Of a DNA stretch of 64,000 nt, positions 9,259 to 17,600 are shown one piece after another; positions within the stretch are counted from its first letter, which is position 1, and every line of letters starts with the position of its first letter. The notes beneath the pieces are model-generated. The model searched no databases, was not told the origin of the DNA, and was given only the letters and a program-made list of their open reading frames with translations. The position numbers and the translations under genes are program-made. This DNA is from Ensifer adhaerens (GTDB lineage Bacteria > Pseudomonadota > Alphaproteobacteria > Rhizobiales > Rhizobiaceae), in NCBI RefSeq assembly GCF_002007205.1, contig NZ_LAZS01000005.1, positions 1,488,001-1,552,000 of the forward strand, read 5' to 3'.

Positions 9259-10538
9259 CAGTTGGCCCCCTCGCCGGCGCCGCCGCCATGAAGATGGGCA
9301 AGCACCTCGGCCGTTCCCGACCGACCGGCCTCGAAGGCCAGCCGCTGGACCGCCTCTTCATCCGGCGCAAGCGATTGGCGAAGCTCGGGCGGAAGCTGTT
9401 GCAACATGTCCTCCACGGCTGCCAGCACGTCCTGGCGAAACCCGTGCGCCGGCAAGACATCGGTTTCGACGAGCGTTGCCAACTCTTCGACGGGATCGAG
9501 CATGGCGCCCGGCTTTTCCGCCCGGACGTTGCCGCAAGTCAGCTCGACCTTCTCGATCCAGCAGCCGGCGATCCCGGCGGCGATGTTGTCGATCTCCGCC
9601 CGCAGCAGGTCCGCGTCGCGGCGAAGGCGCCAGGCCAGGGGCGTCGTGCCGGCCAGCATCAGTCGCAGGATGACGTTCTGTGCCGATATCTCGCCACATG
9701 TGCGCGAAAGAGCCTGCCTGACGGCATCAAGCATGTCGCGCCACTCCGTGAGGCCCGTCAGGTCGACGCGAAGGCGTTCGAAGCTGGCAATGCCGATCGG
9801 CCGCTCGGCAAGACTGACGTGGCCGTCGTCGTCGATCGTGACCAGCGACACGCTCTTTACGCCGACTTCGTTGATGTCGCGCCCCTGCGGCATGCCCGCC
9901 ATCACGACGAAGGGGCCTGTCGCATGGACCTGCCGCTGATGAATATGGCCAAGGGCCCAGTAATCGAAGCCGTGGGCCGCAAGGTCGGCGACGCTGCAGG
10001 GCGCATAGAGATCGTGACCTGCGGCCCCTGCGAGGCTGGTGTGCAGCATGCCGATGTTCACCGCGCCGGGCACCGGCGGCTGGAATGCCGGAAGCAGACT
10101 TTCGGGCGCATGGGGGCTGGCGAAGCTTACGCCGTGCACGCAGACGTCGCGACCGCTTGCCAGCGTCTTGGCGACGACCGCCTTTGCCCTGCCCTTGAAG
10201 ACATGGGCCGATGGCGGCAGGGTCAGTTCATTGGTGACCTGCGACTGGGCGTCGTGATTACCGCGGATGATGAAGACGCGGATACCGTGTTCATCCAGCC
10301 GGCGCAGTTCCCGGCCGAGAAACAGGGCCGTGTTCATCGATGTCTGGCTGCCGTCGTAGAGGTCGCCGGCAATCAGAAGGGCATCGACCTCTTCCGCGAT
10401 GCAGAGATCGACGATCTTGACCATAGCCTGCCGCGACGCCCCGCGCACGATCTCGGCAAGGTCGGCGTTTCTAAGGGCGAGGCTTCGGAGGGGCGAATCG
10501 AGATGCAGGTCTGCGGTATGGACAAAGCGGAAGGGCAT
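9258..10538 (-). CDS. DNA repair exonuclease of the YhaO/SbcD metallophosphoesterase family
   Basis: Mre11/SbcD-like metallophosphoesterase of 426 residues. Metal-binding motifs are in the family order: HTADLHLDS near residue 7, GDLYDG, IRGNHD and GHIHQRQV. I chose the ATG at 10538 (MPFRFVHTADLHLD) because the motif normally follows the start closely; eight further upstream residues are possible. It is translationally coupled to the SMC-like ATPase that follows (TGATG). The C-terminal 130 residues are a helical region, probably the capping or ATPase-contacting part. Confidence 0.88.
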   Translation of the reverse strand: MPFRFVHTADLHLDSPLRSLALRNADLAEIVRGASRQAMVKIVDLCIAEEVDALLIAGDLYDGSQTSMNTALFLGRELRRLDEHGIRVFIIRGNHDAQSQVTNELTLPPSAHVFKGRAKAVVAKTLASGRDVCVHGVSFASPHAPESLLPAFQPPVPGAVNIGMLHTSLAGAAGHDLYAPCSVADLAAHGFDYWALGHIHQRQVHATGPFVVMAGMPQGRDINEVGVKSVSLVTIDDDGHVSLAERPIGIASFERLRVDLTGLTEWRDMLDAVRQALSRTCGEISAQNVILRLMLAGTTPLAWRLRRDADLLRAEIDNIAAGIAGCWIEKVELTCGNVRAEKPGAMLDPVEELATLVETDVLPAHGFRQDVLAAVEDMLQQLPPELRQSLAPDEEAVQRLAFEAGRSGTAEVLAHLHGGGAGEGAN

Positions 10539-10917
10539 GGCCGACCATGGCCGTCCCGCCACCGCCCGTCAATCAGCGGCCACGCGTCATCCACTTGGGA
10601 GATGCGCCGCCTCAGCGCAAGCATATTTCAGATCACGAAAGTAAAGGCAAAGCTAATACAAATGCCGCCGGCTGCAATTGTTAACATCGTCCGCCCGCGA
10701 CAGCCCGCTGCTACCTGCAAATATCAGATTATACTCACTTTAATCGATTAGGGCTTTTGTAACATCTTGTTCGATAGGTTTGCGCCGGCTGCGTTTCAAG
10801 CGCATCCAGGCACCGGAATGATTCCTGCTTCGGCTATCCGCTCCGTCATGACGATCAAGAGCCGGAATGACTTAATTCAAGTACAGTTTTACGGACGGCC
10901 GTCCTTCCGGGGGTACC
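10539..10917. other. Divergent intergenic region, yhaO / chemotaxis receptor
   Basis: 379 bases with no supported gene. The part at 10620-10770 is clearly more AT-rich than its surroundings and must hold the promoters of both the leftward nuclease gene and the rightward receptor gene. No individual promoter could be assigned with confidence. Confidence 0.4.
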
Positions 10918-12756
10918 ATGTCACGGCTCAAGATTTCCCACACGCTTATTGCCCTTTTCCTCGTGGTCGCCGTTATCGTCACGGCGCTTGCCGTTTCATC
11001 TCTCGGCGGCATCAAGATGATGAACGAGCGCAACAACGAGATCGCCACCACCTGGCTGCCGCGCGTCTCGCTTTCCCGCGCGCTCGAAACCCAGCTTTCC
11101 GATACGCGCATGGCGTTTGCCCGCCACCTGATTTCCCTGACGCCGTTTGAAAAGAAGGCAGCGGAAAAGGTCATCGGCCAGACCGTCGAAGGCTTCAACA
11201 AGCTCGCCGACGAATATTCGAGCCTGATGGTCACCGATGCCGACAAGGCAGCGCTCGACAATGTGCGGGCAGCCTACCAGGCCTATCTCTCCGTCGCCGA
11301 AGGCATGGTCAAGCTCTCCAACAACCTCGAGAACATGAAGGCGCAGAGCGTCTTCAAGGTCGAGATGCGCGAGACCGAAGGCAAGGTCGACGAGGCGATC
11401 AAGGAAATGCGCGCGCTGAACCTCGCCGGCGCGGATGCCGCCGTTGCCGCAAGCTCGGCGACGCATGACCAGATCCGCATGATCGAGATCGCCGTCATCG
11501 CCCTTGCCGCCGTCATCGTGCTCGGCGCCATCCTCTATGCCGTGCGCGGCATCGCCCGCCCGATCCAGATCATCACCCGCTCCATGGCGCGCCTTGCCGA
11601 AGGCGACACCGACAGCAGCATCCCCTATGGCGCCCGCAAGGACGAAATCGGCGAGATGGCCCGTGCGGTCGAGGTCTTCCGCCAGGCCGCGATCACCAAT
11701 CAGCACCTCGAGGCCGATGCCCAGGAACAGCGCGCCAAGGCGGAAGCCGAGCGCGTTCGCGTCACCGAGGAAGCAGAAGCAGCAGCCCAGCGCCGCCTTC
11801 AGGAAGCGACCGCCGGTCTTGCGAGCGGCCTGCGCCGCCTCGCCTCGGGCGATCTCGCCTTCCAGCTCAACGAACCCTTCGCGCCCGACTTCGAGCAGCT
11901 TCGCCACGACCTGAACCAGGCCGTCGCCCAGCTTGCCTATACGCTTGCCGCCGTCTCGGCAGCCTCGGGTAGCATCGACAGCGGCGCTCGCGAGGTCAGC
12001 CAGAGCGCCGACGACCTGTCGCGCCGGACCGAGCAGCAGGCGGCCTCGCTGGAAGAGACCGCTGCTGCACTCGACCAGATCACCGTCAATGTCGGCAATT
12101 CGTCGAAGCGCACCAACGAGGCTCGCACCGTTGCCGGCCAGGCCAACGAAAGCGCCCGCAAGTCCGGCGCGATCGTCTCGGGCGCGGTCGACGCCATGGG
12201 CCGCATCGAACATTCGTCGAGCCAGATCTCCAACATCATCGGCGTGATCGACGAGATTGCGTTCCAGACGAACCTGCTGGCGCTCAACGCCGGCGTCGAA
12301 GCAGCGCGCGCCGGTGACGCCGGCAAGGGCTTCGCCGTCGTTGCCCAGGAAGTGCGCGAGCTTGCCCAGCGCTCGGCCAACGCGGCCAAGGAGATCAAGG
12401 ACCTGATCCGCAACTCCGCCATCGAAGTGGAAAGCGGCGTCCGTCTCGTGCGCGAAACCGGCGAGGCTCTGCGCACGATCGAGGGCTTCATCGTCACGAT
12501 CAACCAGCACATGGACGCGATCGCCGTCTCGGCGCAGGAACAGTCCGCCGGGCTCTCTGAGGTCAACATGGCCGTCAACCAGATGGACCAGGTCACCCAG
12601 CAGAACGCGGCAATGGTCGAGGAAGCCAATGCGGCAAGCGCGACGCTCGCCCAGGAAGCCGGCCGTCTGCGCGAGCTGATCGCGCGCTTCTCGCTCGCCG
12701 AGGCTGGCGGTCACGGATACGCCCAATCGACCAACGGGTCGCGCTGGGCCGCCTGA
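10918..12756 (+). CDS. Methyl-accepting chemotaxis protein
   Basis: 612-residue transmembrane chemoreceptor. TM1 is at about 8-28, followed by a periplasmic four-helix-bundle sensor domain of about 155 residues, TM2 at about 190-210 and a HAMP domain (ARPIQIITRSMARLAEGD). A second HAMP-like stretch, rich in Ala and Glu, leads into the signalling domain. The highly conserved hairpin tip is visible as IDEIAFQTNLLALNAGVEAARAG, which contacts CheA and CheW. Adaptation helices flank it. No C-terminal CheR-tethering pentapeptide is seen; the protein ends NGSRWAA. It is monocistronic, with its own terminator. The ligand is unknown. Confidence 0.93.
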   Translation: MSRLKISHTLIALFLVVAVIVTALAVSSLGGIKMMNERNNEIATTWLPRVSLSRALETQLSDTRMAFARHLISLTPFEKKAAEKVIGQTVEGFNKLADEYSSLMVTDADKAALDNVRAAYQAYLSVAEGMVKLSNNLENMKAQSVFKVEMRETEGKVDEAIKEMRALNLAGADAAVAASSATHDQIRMIEIAVIALAAVIVLGAILYAVRGIARPIQIITRSMARLAEGDTDSSIPYGARKDEIGEMARAVEVFRQAAITNQHLEADAQEQRAKAEAERVRVTEEAEAAAQRRLQEATAGLASGLRRLASGDLAFQLNEPFAPDFEQLRHDLNQAVAQLAYTLAAVSAASGSIDSGAREVSQSADDLSRRTEQQAASLEETAAALDQITVNVGNSSKRTNEARTVAGQANESARKSGAIVSGAVDAMGRIEHSSSQISNIIGVIDEIAFQTNLLALNAGVEAARAGDAGKGFAVVAQEVRELAQRSANAAKEIKDLIRNSAIEVESGVRLVRETGEALRTIEGFIVTINQHMDAIAVSAQEQSAGLSEVNMAVNQMDQVTQQNAAMVEEANAASATLAQEAGRLRELIARFSLAEAGGHGYAQSTNGSRWAA

Positions 12757-12833
12757 TCGCGGGTCTGCGGCGACGCCACGTCGTGCGGCGCGCAAACGGT
12801 CGCCTGTCGCGAGAATTTCTTGCCGCTCCAAGT

Positions 12834-12866
12834 GAAACGGCCGTCAGAAATGGCGGCCGTTTCTTT
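12834..12866 (+). terminator. Intrinsic terminator of the chemoreceptor gene
   Basis: Perfect 10-bp stem GAAACGGCCG / CGGCCGTTTC with a 10-base loop, followed by a short T stretch, 77 bases after the receptor stop codon. Confidence 0.75.
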
Positions 12867-12984
12867 GTCGTCGACGGAGTTACCGTGAAACGCCGGAGGT
12901 TTGTGTCGACAAAGGCGGCAATTGTAACTATCACTAATGTTACTGCCATTTCACATGGCACCTCATGAAATTCCAGCGACGATC

Positions 12985-13461
12985 ATGAAGAAGACATTTG
13001 AAGTTTCCGATAGACTGTTCGAGCTTTACCACCGGGTTCACCGGCTGGTGAACGAATCGATGACCGAGGAAGGCGTGTCGCTGGCACGCAGCAAGTTCCT
13101 CTTCTTCCTCAGCAAGCTCGGTCCCTGTCGCTCGACCGACATCGCCTGTGCGCTGAACTTCGCACCGCGCACGGTCACCGAAGCGATCGACGGCCTGGAG
13201 CGTGACCGCTTGGTCATGCGCAAGCCCGATCCTGAAGACCGGCGCGCCAAGATCGTCTCGATCACCGAAACGGGCCGCGTCGTACTGGAAGCCGCAGAGC
13301 ATCCGCGCAAGCAGCTGCTCGAGGAGATCTTCTCCGCCCTCGACGACGAAGAGCTTGACGCGCTCTTTGATATCGTCGGCAAGCTGGTCGATCGCACGGA
13401 CGAGATCCGCAAGCGCAAGGATGAGGCCGAAGAGGCAGCACAGGTCGCGATCGCCCGCTAG
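12985..13461 (+). CDS. MarR-family transcriptional regulator
   Basis: 158-residue winged-helix repressor. The DNA-binding part is recognised in CRSTDIACALNFAPRTVTEAIDGLERDRLV, followed by the wing with the family DPEDRRAKIVSITETGR motif. It then forms the C-terminal dimerisation helices ending in a highly charged tail. The start at 12985 (MKKTFEVSDRLFELYHRVH) is chosen from protein character; 16 further residues upstream are possible and no strong ribosome binding site decides. It stands alone between terminators, so its target is not shown by context. Confidence 0.87.
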   Translation: MKKTFEVSDRLFELYHRVHRLVNESMTEEGVSLARSKFLFFLSKLGPCRSTDIACALNFAPRTVTEAIDGLERDRLVMRKPDPEDRRAKIVSITETGRVVLEAAEHPRKQLLEEIFSALDDEELDALFDIVGKLVDRTDEIRKRKDEAEEAAQVAIAR

Positions 13462-13503
13462 CCGCGGTTCCGCTCGTCGCAAATCACAAGCACCGAAACA
13501 GAA

Positions 13504-13540
13504 AGAGGCCGGGACATCATGTCCCGGCCTCTCCCGTTTT
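13504..13540. terminator. Bidirectional terminator between marR and the phytase-like gene
   Basis: Perfect 13-bp inverted repeat AGAGGCCGGGACA / TGTCCCGGCCTCT (13504-13516 and 13520-13532) with a 3-base centre, then T-rich sequence on the plus strand. It separates two convergent genes. Confidence 0.8.
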
Positions 13541-13556
13541 CTCCGGGCGGTAACGC

Positions 13557-15752
13557 TTACATCGCGTTGATGGCGCCAATGGAGAAGAACAGGGTTTCGC
13601 CCGAGGAATCGTCGACGCCGTCATTGTCGGTGATGACATAGCCGTTGCCGGCGGCGTCGACGGTGAAGCCCTCGACCTTGTCGACGACATAGCCGTTCAG
13701 CGCCTTCAGATCCGGAATGAGGTCTCGGACCTCTTCCTTCTTGACGACAGGCAGTTCGCCACCGAGGGCGGCCGGCTTCAGTTCCGAGAGAGCAACGCGG
13801 TAGATCTTCTTCAGCTTGGCTGCCTGGCCGATCAGGTTGTCGCGCTCGATGATGTAGGCGTAGTTGCCGTGAACGGAGATTTCCGACAGGCCGACCCAGC
13901 CGTCACCGGCCTTCTCCAGCGGGTAGCGCACGGCGCCCCACTCCTCGCTTTTCAAGTTGTAGGCGACGAGCTTGACGAAGCCCTTCTCGTCATCCTTCCA
14001 TTCGCGCTGAACCGCCGTCCACAGTGTCTGGTCGTCCCCTTCGCCGACAACGGTGATGCCTTCGAAGCCGAAGCGGGTTTCGCCGGCGCGCAGCGCTTCC
14101 GGAAGGGCGATTTCCTTCTTGATCTCGCCCTTCTTGTTCACGTGGAAGATCGCGTGGCTGTAGAGCTTGTCGGAATTGCCTTCCGACGCGAGCCAGAAGC
14201 CCCCTTCCCCGTCATTGGCGATGCCTTCGATGTCGAGCTTCTGCGCCGGGGCGCCATCGCGGGTGATGGCGAGCGCTTCGGTGATCAGCGCCGGCTTCTG
14301 GGTGGCGTCGATGGTGAAGATCGTCGGCTGCGACGAGTAGACCGAATCGTTGACGGCGCGCAGGAAGCCGGGCTTGTCGGCAACGGCAGCGAGGCCCGAG
14401 AGCGCGCCGAAGCCGATCGGCAGGCCATCCTTCTCGGCGGAGCGGATCTGCGGATAGGCAGCTTCGCCCTCGCTGCGCTCATAGATCATTACATGCGAGC
14501 GCGCGCCGCCGTCCTCGCCGAGGTCGACTTCGTTCGCGGTTGCAAAGAGGTTACGCGACGGGATCGCCACGGCGCCTTCCGGCGAAATGCCCGACGGCAG
14601 GAGCTGCAGAAGCTCAGGCTCGGCACCGGTGTCCTTGTAGACGCCGACGATCGAAGCGCGTTCTGACAGGACGAAGAACAGGTTGTCTTCGCCGAATTTC
14701 GCGGCTTCCAGGCCCTCGGGCTCGACACCCTTGGCCGAAGAGCGCTTCTCCGGATAGTGGCCGATGGCGGCAATCGCGTGCTCGAAGCTCGCGCCCGATT
14801 CGAAGAGAACCTTGCCGGTGGTGTCGAAGATCGTAAAGCCGCGCGAACCGCCCTCATAGTCACCTTCGTTGGCAACGACGATGCGGTTGTCGTCGAGCCA
14901 CTTCACGGCGTCCGGCTCGCGCTTGCGGCCCGGCTGTTCGTCCTTGAAGGCAATCGCGCCGTTGCGCTTGGCGTCGATGTTCTTGAGATCGACGGTGCCG
15001 GCGAAGAAATGCGTCTTCACCGTTCCCGTCTTGCCGTCGATGATGACGATGTGGTTGTTTTCCTGCAGCGTCAGGGCGATCTCGTCCTTGCCGTTGAAGG
15101 AAACAAATTCCGGCTCCGGATCCTCGCCGGCGATTTCCGCAAGACCGGTCAGCGCCACGCGCTTCAGCGAGCCGCAATCGGCCACACCGTCCTTCAAGGA
15201 CAGGATCACCAGATCGCCGGCCGGCATCTGCGGGATCTTGCCGTCGTTCACTTCCTCGTCGCGCTCGTTCTCGATGGCGATGGCCGCCAGGGTGCGGTCC
15301 TTGTTGACGGCGACCGAATCCGGCTGGCCGCCGAGATCGCAGGTCGCATCGACTTTCTTCGAGGCCAGATCGACGATCGCAAGAAGCCCCGAAGGCTTGA
15401 CGAAGCTTTCGCGCGTGTTGACCGCGACGAGTGCCTTTGCACCGGCGATGGTGACCGAGGTCGGCTCGCCGTCAAAGGAGACCGTGCCGGCAGCCTTCGG
15501 CGCCTTGGCGTCGGTGATGTCGATCAGGCCGACGCGCTTGCCCGGGCTGTCGGAGTAGACAAGCAGGTTGCCGTCTTCGCTGGCGGTGATGATCTCGGCT
15601 GATGTCGGCGCCTTGCGCGCATCGCCTTCCGGCAGGTTGTCGGCAACGGCAAAGGACGCAATACGGTTGAATACGGGCTCGGCCGCCGCGGGAAATGCAG
15701 CGGAGGCAAGAAGAACGGCCGCAAGCGCGGTCACGCGCGAAGTGATGGTCAT
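13557..15752 (-). CDS. Secreted phytase-like esterase with N-terminal beta-propeller
   Basis: 731-residue exported protein. It starts with a Sec signal peptide (MTITSRVTALAAVLLASAAFPAAAEP, cut near residue 24). The N-terminal about 400 residues are a repetitive beta-propeller-like region (choice-of-anchor type). The C-terminal part matches the esterase-like activity of phytase family, ending in YVITDNDGVDDSSGETLFFSIG. It probably releases phosphate from organic phosphoesters in the periplasm or outside the cell. The ATG at 15752 is supported by GGGGGA just upstream. A strong Pho box lies 52 bases before the start, which fits a phosphate-starvation role. Substrate specificity is not shown. Confidence 0.85.
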   Translation of the reverse strand: MTITSRVTALAAVLLASAAFPAAAEPVFNRIASFAVADNLPEGDARKAPTSAEIITASEDGNLLVYSDSPGKRVGLIDITDAKAPKAAGTVSFDGEPTSVTIAGAKALVAVNTRESFVKPSGLLAIVDLASKKVDATCDLGGQPDSVAVNKDRTLAAIAIENERDEEVNDGKIPQMPAGDLVILSLKDGVADCGSLKRVALTGLAEIAGEDPEPEFVSFNGKDEIALTLQENNHIVIIDGKTGTVKTHFFAGTVDLKNIDAKRNGAIAFKDEQPGRKREPDAVKWLDDNRIVVANEGDYEGGSRGFTIFDTTGKVLFESGASFEHAIAAIGHYPEKRSSAKGVEPEGLEAAKFGEDNLFFVLSERASIVGVYKDTGAEPELLQLLPSGISPEGAVAIPSRNLFATANEVDLGEDGGARSHVMIYERSEGEAAYPQIRSAEKDGLPIGFGALSGLAAVADKPGFLRAVNDSVYSSQPTIFTIDATQKPALITEALAITRDGAPAQKLDIEGIANDGEGGFWLASEGNSDKLYSHAIFHVNKKGEIKKEIALPEALRAGETRFGFEGITVVGEGDDQTLWTAVQREWKDDEKGFVKLVAYNLKSEEWGAVRYPLEKAGDGWVGLSEISVHGNYAYIIERDNLIGQAAKLKKIYRVALSELKPAALGGELPVVKKEEVRDLIPDLKALNGYVVDKVEGFTVDAAGNGYVITDNDGVDDSSGETLFFSIGAINAM

Positions 15753-15803
15753 GAAATCCCCCATGTGCGAACACTGAAAACATGGGGGTTCTGCGCGATG
15801 GCG

Positions 15804-15821
15804 ATGACAGCCGAATGACAA
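15804..15821 (-). promoter_or_regulatory. Pho box (PhoB binding site)
   Basis: On the minus strand TTGTCAT-TCGG-CTGTCAT, two 7-bp direct repeats spaced by 4 bases, matches the PhoB consensus CTGTCAT-N4-CTGTCAT at 13 of 14 positions. It sits 52 bases upstream of the phytase-like gene start, in its promoter. Confidence 0.85.
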
Positions 15822-15840
15822 CGGCCGGGTTTTACACCGT

Positions 15841-16746
15841 TCAGGTTGCAGAAGCGACGCGCTCGCGCCGTATCTCGTTGCGCATGATGAACAGCGACGC
15901 CGCAAGGATCAGCGCCGCGCCGATCCAGAGATACCCTGTCGGCGCGTAACCGAAGACCAGCCAGCCCGCAAAGACATTGAGCGGCAGCTTCAGGTCGTCA
16001 AAGGGCTGCACATAGGCGGCGTCGGCAACCGTATAGGCAAGCGTCAGCAGATATTGCGCGACGACGGTGAGGATCCCGGCGAGCAGCAGAAAGCCGAGTG
16101 CCGCTCCGTCGGGCATTGCGAAACCGGCCGAAAACGCGATGGCGCCGTTGATCGGCGTCAGGAGCACAAGCAGCCAGACGGTGATCGTTTCGGGGCGTTC
16201 GAGACTGGTGAGGCTTTTGGTGATCAGCGACGAGGCGCCCCAGAGCAGCGCCGAGAGAATTGGCAACAGGGCTGCCCAGCTGAAGCTGTCCGACCAGGGC
16301 TCGAGAATGATCATCGCGCCGAGGAAACCGACGGCGGTTGCCGCCCAGCGCGCCGCGCCGACGCGTTCGCCGAGAAACAGGCGGGCGCCGAGGATGATGA
16401 AGAACGGCGAGGTCATGACCAGCGCGATCGCCTGCCAGATCGGCACGTGCGCAAGACCGGAGACCCAGGCACCGACACCGAAGGCGGCAAGCACCACGCG
16501 CACGACGTGGCGCCACGGGTAGTCGGTGCGCATGGCCGACAACCCGGCACGCCTGAGGAACGGCAGCGAGAACAGAAACGCAAAGGCATATTGCCAGAAC
16601 GCCATGGAGGTCGCGGGAAAGCCGAGCGTCATCGTCAGCCACTGGGTGACGACATTAAGGCCGGCGAAGGCAATTCCGGCCAGCACCATGAAGGCCGCGC
16701 CCGCCATGGCGCGGGAAGAGGAGAAGCCGAGGGAAGTCTGATCCAT
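15841..16746 (-). CDS. ribN: Riboflavin importer RibN (EamA/DMT family)
   Basis: 301-residue inner-membrane permease with ten hydrophobic helices in two EamA repeats. It starts MDQTSLGFSSSRAMAGAAFMVLAG and ends in a basic cytoplasmic tail. The DMT fold alone would not name the substrate. The assignment rests on the FMN riboswitch directly in its leader, with no other gene between. EamA-type riboflavin transporters behind FMN riboswitches were described as RibN in Rhizobium leguminosarum and related proteobacteria. The expected role is flavin uptake when cellular FMN is low. The ATG at 16746 is chosen over upstream frames that run into the riboswitch. Confidence 0.85.
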   Translation of the reverse strand: MDQTSLGFSSSRAMAGAAFMVLAGIAFAGLNVVTQWLTMTLGFPATSMAFWQYAFAFLFSLPFLRRAGLSAMRTDYPWRHVVRVVLAAFGVGAWVSGLAHVPIWQAIALVMTSPFFIILGARLFLGERVGAARWAATAVGFLGAMIILEPWSDSFSWAALLPILSALLWGASSLITKSLTSLERPETITVWLLVLLTPINGAIAFSAGFAMPDGAALGFLLLAGILTVVAQYLLTLAYTVADAAYVQPFDDLKLPLNVFAGWLVFGYAPTGYLWIGAALILAASLFIMRNEIRRERVASAT

Positions 16747-16796
16747 GTCATGCACCCTGAAAACGGACAAACACAAATCAGGACGCATGAGCGCAC

Positions 16797-16829
16797 GGCA
16801 CGACGCCGGGCAGCCCTGCCCTTCGTGCC
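16797..16829 (-). promoter_or_regulatory. Hairpin between FMN aptamer and ribN, possible expression platform
   Basis: GGCACGA / TCGTGCC ends pair, with an inner GGGCAG / CTGCCC stem. It directly follows the aptamer on the transcript and lies about 50 bases before the ribN start. There is no clear T tract, so control by anti-terminator or by sequestering the start remains open. Confidence 0.5.
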
Positions 16830-16835
16830 GACGAC

Positions 16836-16978
16836 CATTCTCTTTCATCCGGACTATGACCGTCGGCTCCGGAGTTGCACCGGATCTGCTGACCCCTCCT
16901 CCTGATGGAGGAAGGCGCTCGCGGGCTTGGGCTTGCGCCCTTACCGCCGGTGGGGACTTTCACCCCGCCCTGAGAATG
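16836..16978 (-). ncRNA. FMN riboswitch (RFN element)
   Basis: All hallmarks of the FMN aptamer are present on the minus strand in order. These are TCTCAGGGCGGGGTGAAAG, CCCACCGGCGGT, AGCCCGCGAGC, GGTCAGCAGATCCGGTG, CTCCGGAGCCGACGGTCA, and TCCGGATGAAAGAGAATG. A 7-bp P1 stem closes it (CATTCTC at 16836-16842 with GAGAATG at 16972-16978). It lies about 90 bases upstream of ribN, so binding of FMN should switch off the transporter. Confidence 0.97.
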
Positions 16979-17023
16979 GCCGAGGCGTAGAACAAATGGC
17001 CGACGTCTGCAAGAGCCACCGAA

Positions 17024-17056
17024 AATGCGAAAGGGGTCCGGCTTGCGCCGAACCCC
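17024..17056 (-). terminator. Intrinsic terminator of the HU gene
   Basis: On the minus strand GGGGTTCGGC-GCAA-GCCGGACCCC, a 10-bp stem containing one G-T pair with a tetraloop, then TTTCGCATTTTC, about 50 bases after the HU stop codon. Confidence 0.8.
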
Positions 17057-17104
17057 CGAATACCTGGACTGCCGGCCTCGTGTCCGGCCGCCAAGCAAAA
17101 CTTA

Positions 17105-17380
17105 TCAGCCGTTGACGGCATCCTTCAGGCCCTTGCCGGCCGTGAACTTCGGCACGTTGCGTGCCGGGATGTCAACTTCCGCACCCGTAGACGGGTTACG
17201 GCCCTTCGAGGCTTCGCGGCGCGAAACCGAGAAGTTGCCGAAGCCGACCAGGCGAATGTCGCCGCCGTTCTTCAGCTCAGCCTGGATGGTCTCGAAAACT
17301 GCATCAACTGCAGAAGATGCGTCGGTCTTGGAAAGTCCGGCCTTCTCAGCAACGGCAGACACGAGCTCATTTTTGTTCAT
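17105..17380 (-). CDS. hupB: DNA-binding protein HU
   Basis: 91-residue nucleoid protein. It starts MNKNELVSAVAEKAGLSK and carries the DNA-minor-groove arm with GRNPSTGAEVDIPARNVPKF, the HU/IHF signature. It bends and packages DNA as a dimer. Upstream AAAGGGGTGG gives a good ribosome binding site. It follows lon on the same strand but with a terminator between (17514-17540), and has its own terminator. The same HU-lon-clpX-clpP order is common in alpha- and gammaproteobacteria. Confidence 0.97.
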   Translation of the reverse strand: MNKNELVSAVAEKAGLSKTDASSAVDAVFETIQAELKNGGDIRLVGFGNFSVSRREASKGRNPSTGAEVDIPARNVPKFTAGKGLKDAVNG

Positions 17381-17513
17381 GTTTCCACCCCTTTCAGATT
17401 GGTTCGAAACGACTGTGTTTTAAGGCGCGGCGGCTTGCGCTTTGCCCGCGTCTTGCCTTTCCCAATTGCGCCTAATCCCTTGGAATGCAAGGCTTGCAGG
17501 GTGCTTTTACAAC

Positions 17514-17540
17514 AAAAAAGACCGGCCAATGGCCGGTCTT
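17514..17540 (-). terminator. Intrinsic terminator of lon
   Basis: On the minus strand AAGACCGGCC-ATT-GGCCGGTCTT, a perfect 10-bp stem, followed by a run of six T. It lies 60 bases after the lon stop codon. Confidence 0.88.
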
Positions 17541-17600
17541 CCCAATTTTTCTGCAAAATGAGCGCCGCTCGAGCCGGCTGCGCCCATTTTCAAGCGCCCG

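Noticed and set aside
10996-12831. 611-residue reading frame opposite the chemoreceptor gene
   Set aside because: It is antisense to a clear chemoreceptor and has no recognisable domain or start signal.
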